From positions 62,001-126,000 of the forward strand of contig CAWEQW010000004.1 in NCBI GenBank assembly GCA_963811365.1: DNA of 64,000 nt. Reading direction: 5' to 3'. The stretch's first letter is position 1. Every line of letters begins with the position of its first letter. A program made the position numbers and the translations under genes. Below the pieces are notes generated by a model that saw only the letters and a list, made by a program, of their open reading frames with translations, was not told the DNA's origin and did not search any database. Shown here one piece after another: positions 1 to 9,492 of the stretch. This DNA is from CAWEQW01 sp963811365. GTDB lineage: Bacteria; Actinomycetota; Actinomycetes; Propionibacteriales; Nocardioidaceae.

Positions 1-380
1 CCGCGCCGGAGCCGGACGCGCTCCGCGAGGCGGCGTACTTCGTGGAGCGGCTGAACGAGGATCGGATGCCGCTCGCGGGGCTCGTCGTGAACCGGGCCAG
101 CCAGGTGCCCGCGGGGGTCGTGTCCCGGGAGGAGGCGCTCGCGGCGGCCGAGCGGCTGAGTCGACAGGTCGAGGCACGGGACTCCGAGGACGTCGCGCTC
201 ACGGCGGGGCTGTTGCGGCTGCACGCCGACCGCACGCTCATGGTGGAGCGGGAGACCCGGCTGCGTCGTCGCTTCGAGGCCGCGCACCCCGACGTGGCGA
301 CTGTCGTCGTACCCGCGCTGTCCACGGACGTGCACGACCTCGCCGGTCTCCGCACGGTCGGCGCGCTGCTGGCCGGCTGA
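1..380 (+). CDS. ArsA-family anion-transporting ATPase, C-terminal part (5' end outside window)
   Basis: Only the last ~126 codons are present and the gene enters from the left edge. The visible part reads VERLNEDRMPLAGLVVNR, then an Arg/Glu-rich helical stretch, and ends VHDLAGLRTVGALLAG. This resembles the C-terminus of the soluble ArsA/GET3-like ATPase that in mycobacteria sits beside whiB4 (Rv3679/Rv3680). The P-loop and signature aspartate would be upstream, so catalysis cannot be checked here. It converges on the whiB4-type gene. Despite the family name there is no evidence for arsenite transport, and the separate ars cluster at 43-46 kb is unrelated. Assignment rests on similarity of the tail plus exact synteny. 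Confidence 0.75.
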   Translation, partial: APEPDALREAAYFVERLNEDRMPLAGLVVNRASQVPAGVVSREEALAAAERLSRQVEARDSEDVALTAGLLRLHADRTLMVERETRLRRRFEAAHPDVATVVVPALSTDVHDLAGLRTVGALLAG

Positions 381-442
381 CCCCGCGTGCAGGCACGCGC
401 GAACGGCGGCCGCGCCCGCCCGTCCCGATGTCGCGCGGTCGC

Positions 443-745
443 TCAGGCGGTGCTGGCGACCAGCTGCGCGGTCGACTGGTGGTCGGCCATCGCGGTCTCG
501 AGCAGGTGTCGCCACGAGGTGACGTTCGGGCGCTTGCGCAGAAGTGCCCGGCGCTCGCGCTCGGTCATGCCACCCCACACCCCCCACTCGATCTGGTTGT
601 CGAGCGCCTCCGCGAGGCACTCGGTGCGCACCGGACAGCCGGAGCACAGCTGCTTGGCGCGGTTCTGCGCGGCTCCGCGCACGAACAGCTCGTCAGGGCG
701 TGTCTGGTTGCACAGCGCCCTGGTCGCCCAGTCTTCGTTCCACAT
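443..745 (-). CDS. whiB4: WhiB-family iron-sulfur regulator, WhiB4/WblA type
   Basis: 100-aa Wbl protein. The four cluster cysteines are visible at residues ~12, 34, 37 and 43 (C...CSGCPVRTEC), followed by the family's GVWGG turn and a basic tail (ERERRALLRKRP). The stretch DELFVRGAAQNRAK is characteristic of WhiB4/WblA rather than WhiB1, 2 or 3. Wbl proteins bind a [4Fe-4S] cluster and act as redox- or NO-sensitive transcription factors; WblA/WhiB4 is tied to oxidative stress response and development. I chose the ATG at 743-745 because GGAGGGAC lies 7 nt upstream; an extension to 865 lacks family similarity. Flanked by ArsA ATPase and ponA2 as in Mycobacterium. Confidence 0.93.
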   Translation of the reverse strand: MWNEDWATRALCNQTRPDELFVRGAAQNRAKQLCSGCPVRTECLAEALDNQIEWGVWGGMTERERRALLRKRPNVTSWRHLLETAMADHQSTAQLVASTA

Positions 746-784
746 GGCCTTGTCCCTCCGAGAAGGGCCCACCTCCCAGCGAGC

Positions 785-815
785 CTTTACCGATTCCCCA
801 CTAGAAAAGGTAAAG
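785..815. promoter_or_regulatory. AT-rich inverted repeat in the whiB4 leader
   Basis: CTTTACC (785-791) and GGTAAAG (809-815) form a perfect 7-bp inverted repeat with 17-nt spacing. It is 40-70 nt before the whiB4 start, in the most AT-rich stretch of this end (about 785-890). It may be an operator or part of the promoter; no regulator is identified. The rest of 746-1083 shows no gene. Confidence 0.4.
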
Positions 816-1083
816 ACTCTTTCTGCCACAAAACAGACACGGAGGGAGCAAATCTCACTAGTCACAAAGGACTATCGGCGCGGGACGTTCGTCGCTTAAC
901 GGTGAGCCAGGGGATATCTGAGGGTGCGCAAAGGGTCATGTGTGACATCGGGCGAATCGTCGGATGTGCCGGGCTTAGCCCGTTCAGGCTACGTCCGGGA
1001 TGATCCACCCGGCACGCCGGGCGCGCACGGTGCGTGACAGACGGCACGACATGCGCTAGGCGCGACGTCGCGTCGAGGTCCCG

Positions 1084-1089
1084 TAGTCT
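1084..1089 (+). promoter_or_regulatory. -10 box TAGTCT for ponA2, apparently leaderless
   Basis: TAGTCT lies 7 nt before the ATG at 1097, putting the transcription start at or next to the start codon. GGGGA between box and ATG could also serve as a weak ribosome site. The same arrangement recurs at many genes in this window. Confidence 0.55.
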
Positions 1090-1096
1090 GGGGACC

Positions 1097-3611
1097 ATGT
1101 CAGCGCGCAGAACCGACCGCCTCAAGCCGGCGAGCGTCGTCTCCCACCTGGGGGTCATGGTAGCCGTGGCCGCCGTCATGGGCCTTCTCGTCGCCGGCCT
1201 CGTGATCCCGTTCGCCGGGATCGCCGGTCTCAGCGCGCGCACCGCCGCGGAGGGCATGGACAAGCTCCCGGCCCAGCTGGTCGCCGAACCGCTCGCCCAG
1301 CGCACCCGGCTGGTGACGACCAACGGCCGCACGCTGGCGACGATCTACGACCAGAACCGGGTCAACGTGCCGTTGGCCCGGGTGGCACCGATCATGCGCC
1401 AGGCGATCGTGGCGATCGAGGACTACCGGTTCTACGAGCACGGCGCGCTCGACCTGCGCGGCACGCTCCGCGCCTTCGTCACCAACCAGGGCGCCAACGG
1501 CACCGTCCAGGGCGGCTCGTCGATCACCCAGCAGATGGTGAAGATGACGCTGGTCAACCAGGCCAACACGGCCAAGGAGCGGGCCGCAGCCACCGCGGAC
1601 ACCTACCAGCGCAAGCTCAACGAGCTCCGCTACGCGATCGCCTTCGAGCAGAAGTACTCCAAGGACTGGATCCTCGAGCGCTACCTGAACATCGCCTACT
1701 TCGGCGACGGCGCCTACGGCGTCCAGGCCGCCGCCCGGCACTACTTCTCCAAGCCCGCCTCCCGGCTGACCCTGCCGGAGGCGGCGATGCTCGCGGGCCT
1801 GGTCAAGAACCCGACCGGTTACAACCCGGCGGTCTACCCGAGCGCGGCGCGCGACCGTCGCAACACTGTGATCGCCCGGATGGCGCAGCTCAACGTGGTC
1901 TCCAGCTCAGAGGCCAACGCCGCCGAGAGCAGCCGGCTGGGACTGCGCATCACGCCCGCCCGCAACGGCTGCGTCTCGTCGATGGCGCCGTTCTTCTGCG
2001 ACTACGCGTTGCAGTACCTCCTGGCGGACCCGGCTCTCGGCAAGACGGTGGACGACCGCCGGAGCCTGCTCTACTCGGGCGGCCTGACCATCCAGACCAC
2101 CCTCGACCCACGGATGCAGCACGCCGCGGACCGCGCGGTCCGGCACCACGTGCACCCGACCGACCAGGCGATCGGCGGCCTCGCGATGGTGCAGCCCGGC
2201 ACGGGTGAGGTGCGCGCTCTGGCCCAGTCCCGCCCGATGGGCAACAACAGCCGCAAGGGCCAGACCTACCTGAACTACGTCGTGCCGGCGAAGTACGGCG
2301 ACGCCAACGGGTTCCAGGCGGGGTCGACGTTCAAGGCGTTCGTGCTCGCGACCGCGATCCGCAAGGGCATCCCGCTCTCGACGCAGATCAGCTCGCCACC
2401 CCACATCGACGTGCCGTACGCCAACTACCGCACCTGCGGCGGCAAGCCCTACGCCTCGGCCGGCTCCTGGCCGGTCAGCAACTCCACGACGTCGGGCACC
2501 ATGGACCTCTACACCGGCACCCAGCAGTCGGTGAACACGTTCTTCGCCCAGCTCGAGGAGCGCACCGGTCTCTGCAAGCCGTTCCGGCTGGCCAAGGCGA
2601 TGGGCATCACGCTGAACGACCCCACCCACCAGCGGGTGCCGTCGTTCACGCTCGGCATCGCCGACACCGACCCGCTGTCCATGGCCGGGGCGTACGCCAC
2701 GTTCGCGGCCCGCGGGCAGCACTGCGACAACCACCCGGTCACCAAGATCCTCAACAGCGCGGGCAAGCCGATGGTGCAGTACGCGCCCGCGTGCAGCCAG
2801 GTGATTCCCAAGGACGTCGCGGACGCGGTCAACGACATCCTGCGCGGCGTGCAGGAGCCGGGTGGGTTCGGGTACGACGCCGGCATCAGCCTGAACCAGC
2901 AGTCGGCGGGCAAGACGGGTACGACGAGCGACAACAAGGCCGTGTGGTTCATCGGGTACACGCCCAACATGGCCGCGGCTGCGATGATCGCGGGCGCGAA
3001 CCGACAAGGCCACCCGATCAGCCTGAACGGCCAGGTCGTCGGCGGCGTCTACGTCAGCAGCGCGCACGGCTCCACGAACGCCGGCCCGATCTGGGGCGAC
3101 GCGATGAAGGCGATCCAGGGCATCCTGCCCAACGCGCGGTTCCACAGCCCGAACCCGCAGACCATCCGCGGCCAGGTCGTGACGGTTCCGACCGTCTACG
3201 GCATGGGCACCGCACAGGCTGCCTCCGTGCTGCGCCGGGCCGGTTTCAACCCGGTGATCGGCCCGACCGTCGACAGCGCGAACGCAGCCGGCACCGTCGC
3301 GTACCTGTACCCGGGCTCCGGCAGCTCCGCGCCGACCGGCACGACCGTGACGATCTACGTCTCCGACGGCACGCCCTACGTCCCACCCCCACCGCCAGCA
3401 CCCGCACCCGCACCCAGTGGCGGCGGTGGCGGCGGCGGCAACGGCGGCGGCGGCAACAACGGCGGCGGCGGCGGCGGCGGCGGCGGCAACAACGGCGGCG
3501 GGCGGCAACAACGGCGGCGGCGGCGGCGGCGGGGACAACGGCGGCGGCGGCGGCAACGGCGGCGGCAACAACGGCGGCGGCGGCAACAACGGCGGCGGCG
3601 GCGGCAACTAG
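1097..3611 (+). CDS. ponA2: Bifunctional penicillin-binding protein (class A, PonA2 type), C-terminal frameshift
   Basis: Class A PBP that polymerises and cross-links peptidoglycan outside the membrane. Order of domains: one N-terminal membrane anchor (residues ~15-45), transglycosylase GT51 (EDYRFYEHGALD, GGSSITQQMVK), transpeptidase with STFK (~410), SVN and KTGTT (~605), a PASTA domain (~696-756), then a Pro-rich linker and a long Gly/Asn tail. The ATG at 1097 follows TAGTCT; the upstream in-frame start at 1034 adds no family sequence. An extra G near 3500 shifts the tail into an Arg-rich frame; the other frame stays Gly/Asn to a stop at 3611, so the natural end is taken as 3611. Synteny with mycobacterial ponA2 is exact. 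Confidence 0.9.
3420..3608 (+). repeat. Low-complexity (GGC)n(AAC)n tract encoding a Gly/Asn tail
   Basis: About 190 bp of GGC runs punctuated by AAC codons, coding Gly(3-9)-Asn(1-2) units at the C-terminus of PonA2. Slippage-prone DNA; one extra G at about 3500 breaks the frame. Confidence 0.85.
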
Positions 3612-3616
3612 CCGCC

Positions 3617-3633
3617 GCCCGCGCTGAGCGGGC
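3617..3633. terminator. Hairpin between convergent ponA2 and yqeY
   Basis: GCCCGC, loop GCTGA, GCGGGC: a perfect 6-bp stem right after the ponA2 stop and before the yqeY stop. There is no U-tract, as is common in high-GC actinobacteria. Confidence 0.5.
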
Positions 3634-3651
3634 TGCGCGCCGGTCGTCCCG

Positions 3652-4110
3652 CTACCCGAGCTGTCGGCGCACCTCCGCGGCGACCACTCCCCCGTCGGCG
3701 CGGCCCCGGACCTGCGGCTGCAGGGCGCCCATCACGCGGCCCATGGCGCGCCTGCCCTCACCCTGCACACCCAGGGCGACGATCGTGCTGGTGACCAGGT
3801 CGGCGATCGCCGCGCCGTCGAGCTGCTCGGGGAGGTAGTCGGCGAGCACCTCCGCCTCGGCCCGCTCCTTGGCCGCCGACTCGCTGCGGCCGGCCGCGTC
3901 GAAGGCCTCCGCCGCCTCGCGGCGCTTCTTCGCCTCGCTGCTGAGCACACCGACGACCTCGTCGTCACTGAGCTCTCGGGACTGCTTTCCGGCGACCTCC
4001 GCGTTAGTGATCGCGGTGAGCACCATGCGCAACGTGGAGGAGCGAACCTCGTCGCGGGCCTTGATGGACGTGGTCAGGTCGGTGCGGAGACGGTCCTTGA
4101 GTTGGCTCAC
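3652..4110 (-). CDS. GatB/YqeY domain-containing protein
   Basis: 152-aa YqeY-type protein, matching the family's usual ~150 aa. YqeY resembles the tail domain of the GatB subunit of tRNA amidotransferase; it is widely conserved and its exact role is unsettled. Visible family features are an N-terminal amphipathic region with LKARDEVRSSTLRM-like sequence (here SIKARDEVRSSTLRMVLTAI), the Lys/Arg/Glu-rich middle helix (AKKRREAAEAF) and the YLPEQL motif. I chose the GTG at 4108-4110 (VSQLKDRLRTD), the usual N-terminus; a CACAAT element 6 nt upstream fits a leaderless start. It is divergent from the metallophosphoesterase. Confidence 0.88.
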   Translation of the reverse strand: MSQLKDRLRTDLTTSIKARDEVRSSTLRMVLTAITNAEVAGKQSRELSDDEVVGVLSSEAKKRREAAEAFDAAGRSESAAKERAEAEVLADYLPEQLDGAAIADLVTSTIVALGVQGEGRRAMGRVMGALQPQVRGRADGGVVAAEVRRQLG

Positions 4111-4136
4111 GGCGCCATTGTGGCAGCCTTGGCCCA

Positions 4137-5124
4137 TGACGACGGGACCGCTGAGCCCTGCCCGCACCCTGGCCCGGGTCGCGGCGGCCGGGGCTCTCGC
4201 CGGAGCTGCGACCTTCGCCTACTCCTCTCTGCTCGAGCTGCGCTGGTTCGCGCTGCGCCAGGTCCGGTTGCCGATCCTGCCCTCAGGTCGGCACCCGCTC
4301 GCGCGTGCTGCACCTCAGCGACGTGCACATGACCCCGCGCCAGCACCGCAAGCAGGAGTGGGTGCGCGGACTGGCGGCGCTGGAGCCGGACCTGGTCGTC
4401 GACACCGGCGACAACCTCGCGCACCTGCAGGCGGTGCCGTCCGTGCTGGACGCGTACGGGGCGCTGCTCGACGTGCCCGGAGTGTTCGTGTTCGGCTCCA
4501 ACGACTACTTCGCGCCGAGGCTGAAGAACCCGGCGCGCTACCTGCTCCCAGACGACGGTGACCGGAGCACGGGCAACGCCAAGCTCCCGTGGCGGGAGCT
4601 GCGTGCCGCGTTCGAGGAGCGCGGGTGGGTCGACCTCAGCAACCGGCGCGCGGGCCTGGAGGTCGCCGGGACGACCGTCGCCCTCGCGGGCGTCGACGAC
4701 CCGCACCTGGGCTACGACGACCTGGCGACGGTCGCCGGTCCGGCCGATGCCACGGCCGACGTACGCCTGGCGGTCACCCACGCGCCGTACCTGCGGGTGC
4801 TGGACCAGTTCGCCGCCGACGGGTACGACGCGGTGATCGCCGGGCACACCCACGGCGGCCAGCTCTGCCTTCCGGGCGGTCGGGCGCTGGTCACCAACTG
4901 CGATCTCGAACCGGCCCGGGCGCGGGGCCTGCACCGCCACCCGGCTTCCTCGGTGCCCGGCGGACCCCGGTTCGACGTGGCTGCACGTCTCGGCGGGCCT
5001 CGGGACCTCGCCGTACGCCCCCGTCCGGTTCTGCTGCAGGCCGGAGGCGACGCTGATCGAGCTCACGCCCGCGCCGCCCGTCTCACCCGCGGCCCCGGTT
5101 TCGAGGGCGTTGCGGCTCGTATAG
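4137..5124 (+). CDS. Membrane-anchored calcineurin-like metallophosphoesterase, two frameshifts
   Basis: Homologue of the gene after ponA2 in mycobacteria (Rv3683). An N-terminal hydrophobic segment (LARVAAAGALAGAATFAYSS) is followed by the metallophosphoesterase motifs: DVH in HLSDVHMTPRQ, GDN, GSNDY, HAPY and AGHTHGG, which supply the dinuclear metal ligands. Substrate unknown. Near 4285 the frame shifts between LPILPSG and TRSRVLHLSDVH; near 4940-4972 it shifts again, and the third frame gives the family's usual end (STWLHVSAGLGTSPYAPVRF, CCRPEATLIEL) to a TAG at 5122. Both breaks look like single-base errors. It ends 16 nt before tRNA-Pro. Confidence 0.85.
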
Positions 5125-5140
5125 AGTCGAGCGTCGCTCT

Positions 5141-5214
5141 CGGGCTGTGGCGCAGTTTGGTAGCGCGCGTCGTTCGGGACGACGAGGCCGCAGGTTCAAA
5201 TCCTGTCAGCCCGA
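5141..5214 (+). tRNA. tRNA-Pro(CGG)
   Basis: 74-nt cloverleaf. Acceptor arms CGGGCTG (5141-5147) and CAGCCCG (5207-5213) pair perfectly, discriminator A. The anticodon arm CGTCG-TTCGGGA-CGACG gives anticodon CGG. The T-loop is GTTCAAATC. CCA is not encoded. Confidence 0.95.
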
Positions 5215-5222
5215 CGTGAGAC

Positions 5223-5253
5223 GTGGCTCGGTCCCGGCAAGGGGCCGGGCCAC
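5223..5253 (+). terminator. Hairpin just after tRNA-Pro
   Basis: GTGGCTCGGTCC pairs with GGCCGGGCCAC (G-U pairs allowed) 8 nt after the tRNA, as expected for tRNA transcript termination. Confidence 0.55.
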
Positions 5254-5261
5254 GATCGCAT

Positions 5262-5314
5262 CCGTTCGTCTGCGGTCGCCCCGCAGCAGTCACCAGCGGG
5301 ACGCAGACGAACGG
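5262..5314. terminator. Large bidirectional hairpin between tRNA-Pro and asd
   Basis: Perfect 13-bp arms CCGTTCGTCTGCG (5262-5274) and CGCAGACGAACGG (5302-5314). The 27-nt interior can form a second stem (CCCGC with GCGGG). It lies between convergent transcripts, 13 nt beyond the asd stop. Confidence 0.65.
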
Positions 5315-5327
5315 GGGCTGTGGAGGG

Positions 5328-6384
5328 TCAGCGGGAGGCGGCGACCAGCTCGGCGATCTGGACCGCGTTGAGCGCGGCGCCCTTGCGCAGGTTGTCGTTG
5401 CTGACGAACAGCGCGAGCCCTCGCTCGGCGTCGACGCCCGGGTCCTGGCGGATCCGGCCGACGAACGACGGGTCGGCGCCGGCGGCCTGCAGCGGCGTCG
5501 GGACGTCGGTGAGCGTGACGCCCGGCGCGCTCGGACAGCAGCTCCGCGGCGCGCTCGGCCGGCAGCGGCCGCGCGAACTCGGCGTTGATCGACAGCGAGT
5601 GCCCGGTGAAGACCGGGACCCGCACGCAGGTGCCGGAGACCCGCAGGTCCGGGATGCCGAGGATCTTGCGGCTCTCGTTGCGGAGCTTCTGCTCCTCGTC
5701 GGTCTCGTCGCTGCCGTCGTCGACGACCGAGCCCGCCATCGGGAGGACGTTGAACGCGATCGTGCGCGGCGTACTTCTCCGGAGCCGGGAAGTCGACCGC
5801 ACGCGCCGTCGTGTGCCAGGCTCGGCGACCCCGTCGCCGGCCGCGCGCGACCTGCCCGGCCAGCTCCTCGACGCCGGCGAGCCCGCTGCCGGAGACGGCC
5901 TGGTAGGTGCGAGGCGACCAGCCGCACCAGCCCGGCCTCGTCGTGCAGCGGCTTGAGCACCGGCATCGCGGCCATCGTCGTGCAGTTCGGGTTGGCGATG
6001 ATGCCCTTGCGCGCCTGGCGTACGGCGCCAGGGTTGACCTCGCTCACCACGAGCGGCACGTCGGGGTCCATCCGCCACGCCGAGGAGTTGTCGACCACGA
6101 CGGCGCCCGCGGCCGCGAACACGCGGCGCGAGCGCCCGGGACGTTGTGGCCCCGGCAGAGAACAGCGCGACGTCGAGCCCGGAGGGGTCCGCGGCGGCCG
6201 CGTCCTCGACGACCACCTCCCGGTCGCCCCACGGCAGCGTCGTGCCGGCCGAACGGGCAGAGGCGAAGAACCGGATCTCCGCGACCGGGAAGCCCCGCTC
6301 GAGCAGCACCCGGCGCATCACCTCGCCGACCTGGCCGGTGGCCCCGACGACGCCGAGTCGCACGCCACCCTGGTCGTCGGTCAC
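5328..6384 (-). CDS. asd: Aspartate-semialdehyde dehydrogenase, several frameshifts
   Basis: Reduces aspartyl-4-phosphate to aspartate semialdehyde in Lys/Met/Thr and diaminopimelate synthesis. Family sequence is present in pieces in all three frames: N-terminal NADP-binding GVVGATGQVGEVM, VVDNSSAWRMDPDVPLVVSE, catalytic cysteine in IIANPNCTTM, FNVLPMAGSV, then FTGHSLSINAEF and a normal C-terminus (LFVSNDNLRKGAALNAVQIA). Breaks lie near 6125, 5900, 5770 and 5530. Each is a one-base event, and 5900 shows an extra G in the codons for ASTYQAVS. The GTG start at 6382-6384 overlaps the lysC stop (GTGA). Almost certainly functional in the organism; the breaks look like sequence error. Confidence 0.88.
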
Positions 6385-7650
6385 CGGCCGGTCCCGCCGT
6401 ACACGACCGCCTCGACCTCGTGCGAGTCGAGGTCGAAGGCGGTGTGGGTGGCCGCCACGGCCGTGTCGACCTGCGACTCGTCGACGATGACGGAGATCCG
6501 GATCTCGGAGGTGGAGATCATCTCGATGTTGACCCCGGCGGAGGCGAGGGCCGCGAAGAAGCGTGCGGTGATGCCCGGGTGCGAGCGCATGCCGGCGCCG
6601 ATCAGCGAGACCTTGCCGATCTGGTCGTCGTACAGCAGCGAGTCGTAGCCGACCTCCGCCTGGATCCGGGCCAGCGCGGTCATCGCGACCTGGCCGTCGT
6701 CTCGCGGCAGCGTGAAGGAGATGTCGGTGCAGGTTCGTCGAGGCGGCCGAGACGTTCTGCACGATCATGTCGAGGTTCGCCTGGGAGTCGGCCAGCGCCT
6801 CGAAGATGCGCGCCGCCTCACCGACCTTGTCGGGGACGCCGACGACGGTGATCTTCGCCTCGCTGCGGTCGTGTGCGACCCCCGCGATGATCGCCTGCTC
6901 CATGTCGTCTCCCTCGATCTCGTCGGCGATCCACGTGCCGGTCCTGGTGCTGAACGAGGAGCGGACGTGGATGGGCATGTCGTAGCGCCGGGCGTACTCC
7001 ACGCAGCGCAGGTGCAGGATCTTCGCGCCGCACGCGGCCATCTCCAGCATCTCCTCGTAGGAGATCCGGTCCCGCTTGCGCGCGGTCGGCACGATGCGCG
7101 GGTCGGCGGTGAAGACGCCGTCGACGTCGCTGTAGATCTCGCAGACGTCGGCGTGCAGCGCGGCGGCCAGCGCCACGGCGGTGGTGTCGGAGCCGCCGCG
7201 GCCCAGCGTGGTGATGTCCTTGGTGTCCTGGCTGACGCCCTGGAAGCCCGCGACGATCGCCACCGCGCCCTGCTCGAGCGCCCGCTCGATGCGGCCCGGG
7301 GTCACGTCGATGATCTTGGCCTTGCCGTGCGCGCTGTCGGTGATCACGCCGGCCTGGCTGCCGGTGAACGAGCGGGCCTCCTGGCCGAGGTTGCCGATCG
7401 CCATCGCGAGCAGGGCCATCGAGATCCGCTCGCCGGCGGTGAGCAGCATGTCCAGCTCGCGGCCGGACGGCAGCGGCGACACCTGCTGGGCGAGGTCGAT
7501 CAGCTCGTCGGTGGTGTCGCCCATCGCGGAGACGACCACCACGACGTCGTTGCCCGCTCGCTTGGCCTCGACGATCCGCTGGGCGACCCGCTTGACGCCT
7601 TCGGCGTCGGCGACGGAGGAGCCGCCGTACTTCTGCACGACAATGCCCAC
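6381..7650 (-). CDS. lysC: Aspartate kinase, one frameshift
   Basis: First step of the aspartate family (aspartate + ATP to aspartyl phosphate). Starts at GTG 7648-7650 with VVQKYGGSSVAD; GAGGAG lies 5 nt upstream. Visible are the kinase motif KYGGSS, FTGSQAGVITD, TLGRGGSDTTAVALA and two C-terminal ACT domains (ITVVGVPDKVGEAARIF; SLIGAGMRSHPGITARFF) for feedback by Lys/Thr. An inserted base near 6728 breaks NVSAAST-NRTDIS; the next frame resumes with MTALARIQAEVGYDS and ends GGTGR at 6381. An internal start for the beta-type regulatory subunit is common in this family but not resolved here. Overlaps asd by 4 nt. Confidence 0.9.
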
Positions 7651-7785
7651 GGTTCTCCTCAGGAATTCTCGGACGGCGCGCGGCGCGCTCGGACCCGACG
7701 ATTCTACCGACCCAGGGACCCGCCCCGGCGGACGCGACACGGAGCGAGACGGCTCGTCGGCGACCCGCAGCAGGAAGATCTCCCG

Positions 7786-8405
7786 TCAGCGGACCACGTC
7801 CGCGCCGTCGTCCACAGGATCTGCGGACTCGAGAATCTCGTCCGCGGCGGCGACCTGGTCCTGCTCGCTCTCGAACTCGGCGTCGAGGCGGTCGTGGGCG
7901 ACCACGGACTGAAGCGCGCGGAGCACGGCGCTGGCCTCGGTGCCCCAGGTGGAGACGTAGGAGAACTGCCACCACCACAGCGCCTCGGCGACGCGGCCGG
8001 CCCGGTAGTGCCGCAGCCCGTGGCGAGGGCGGTGGCGATGCTGGTCAGGTCGTCGGACAGCAGCGACGAGACCAGCTCCGGCGGGTCGACGTACGGGTCG
8101 AACACCTCGGTGTAGGCGTCGACCGCCCTCGAGCAGCCGGCCAGCCGCAGCCGCATCGCGTCGAGGTCCGGGTCCGGGCCCGGCGTCGGGCTCGTACTCG
8201 CTCGACGGGCTCGAAGTCCGCGTGGACGCCGAGCCGGCCGCCGGCGAGCAGCACCTGGCTGACCTCGAGCAGGAGCAGCAGACAGCCTGGCCGCCGGGCC
8301 TCACCGCCGGGCGATGGCCTGCAGCGCGAGCAGGAAGCTCTCGACCTGGTCGGCGATCTGCTGCGCGAAGTCCTCGAGGTCGCGCCGAGCGCCGGCCGTG
8401 ACCAC
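7786..8405 (-). CDS. DUF5063 domain protein, several frameshifts
   Basis: Conserved actinobacterial protein of unknown function found between recR and ask. Recognisable pieces are FAQQIADQVESFLLALQAI, then LLLLEVSQVLLAGGRLG, VDAYTEVFDPYVDP, LSDDLTSIATALATGLRHY, and RVAEALWWWQFSYVSTWG near the C-terminus, ending LDAEFESEQDQVAAADEIL. They occupy different frames, so breaks lie near 8310, 8190 and 8000. A GTG at 8403-8405 starts the frame holding the N-terminal helix; the more upstream ATG at 8440 belongs to another frame. It follows recR closely and is probably co-transcribed. No catalytic motif is evident. Confidence 0.75.
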
Positions 8406-8432
8406 GGCCGTCGACCGCGACCCAGACGTGCG

Positions 8433-9031
8433 TCACACATCGACGGCTCGTCTCCCTTCGAATGCGCGCCCGAGGGTCACCTCGTCGGCGTACTCGAGGT
8501 CGCCGCCCACCGGAAGTCCACTGGCAAGCCGCGTCACGCGCAACCCCATCGGCCTCAGCAGGCGCGCGAGGTAGGTCGCGGTCGCCTCCCCCTCGAGGTT
8601 CGGGTCGGTGGCGAGGATCACCTCGACGACGGTCCCGTCGGCGAGCCGCGTCATCAGCTCGCGGATCCGCAGGTCGTCGGGTCCGATGCCCTCGATCGGG
8701 CAGATCGCGCCGCCGAGCACGTGGTAGCGGCCGCGGAACTCGCGGGTGCGCTCGATCGCGACGACGTCCTTGGGCTCCTCGACCACGCAGATCACCGCCG
8801 GGTCCCGCCGCGGGTCGCGGCAGATCCGGCAGTCTCCTCCTCGGCGACGTTGCCGCAGATCGCGCAGAACCGGACCTTGTCCTTGACCTCGACGAGCACC
8901 TGCGGCGAGCCGGCGACATCGGCCGGGTCGGCGGCGAGCAGGTGGAACGCGATGCGCTGGGCGCTCTTGGGCCCGACCCCGGGCAGCCGGCCGAGCTCGT
9001 CGATGAGGTCCTGGACGACGCCTTCGTACAC
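8433..9031 (-). CDS. recR: Recombination protein RecR, one frameshift
   Basis: RecF-pathway mediator that helps load RecA at gaps. GTG start at 9029-9031 gives VYEGVVQDLIDELGRLPGVG with the helix-hairpin-helix GVGPKSAQRIAFHLL. Then come the zinc finger CAICGN...CRICRD, the Toprim domain (VICVVEEPKDVVAIE, LATDPNLEGEATATYLARLL) and a C-terminal YADEVTLGRAFEGRR. A short deletion near 8837, inside the zinc finger, splits the frame. The start is 4 nt from the ybaB stop. Normal length (~200 aa). Confidence 0.92.
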
Positions 9032-9034
9032 GGC

Positions 9035-9403
9035 TCAGAAGCCGATCGGGCCGCCCGGCGCCCCACCCGGCAGTCCGGGCCGGCCGCCACCGAGACCCTG
9101 CGCGAGCGGCCCGAGAGCTTCTCCGCGGCCAGCGCGTCGGCGCGCGCCGGCGTCGCGGAAGGCCGCGACGATCAGGTCGTCGAGGTCCTCGGGGTCGTCG
9201 GGGTCGAAGGAGCCCGGCGGATCTGAACGCCGAGAGCTCGCCGGTGCCGGTCACCGTCGCCGTCACCAGCCCGTCGGCGACGTGCCGACGACGGTGGCGG
9301 CGGCCAGCTCCTCCTGGGCGCCGACCATCTGCTGCTGCATCTGCTGCGCCTGCTGGAGCAGCGCGTTCATGTCGAACCCCCCCAGCGGGTTGTCCTCGGT
9401 CAT
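9035..9403 (-). CDS. YbaB/EbfC nucleoid-associated protein, frameshifted
   Basis: Small DNA-binding protein normally encoded between dnaX and recR. ATG 9401-9403 gives MTEDNPLGGFDMNALLQQAQ with the Gln/Met-rich N-terminal helix (QMQQQMVGAQEELAAATV). A second frame gives ADGLVTATVTGTGELSAF and a third gives the Gly/Pro tail GRPGLPGGAPGGPIGF to the stop at 9035-9037. Breaks are near 9280, 9220 and 9120. Length and position are typical. Confidence 0.85.
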
Positions 9404-9492
9404 TCGCGTCCTCGCTTCTCGTCGTCGCCGGTCCCGGCGCGGCTGCTGCACCGTCTTGACCCGTGGTACCCACCTGGGCGGCGCCGCACGGG

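Noticed and set aside
42..380. A complete 112-aa gene starting at GTG 42
   Set aside because: The frame is open to the window edge and the upstream codons are also family-like, so it is the tail of a larger ATPase.
1907..3607. 566-aa Pro-rich minus-strand ORF
   Set aside because: Antisense of the Gly/Asn tail and transpeptidase domain of ponA2.
3420..3608. CRISPR-like or minisatellite array
   Set aside because: Codon-level GGC/AAC repeats inside ponA2 with no spacers.
5290..7740. An 816-aa aspartate kinase-semialdehyde dehydrogenase fusion
   Set aside because: The two genes overlap by GTGA and only appear fused because frameshifts in lysC and asd bring them into one open frame.
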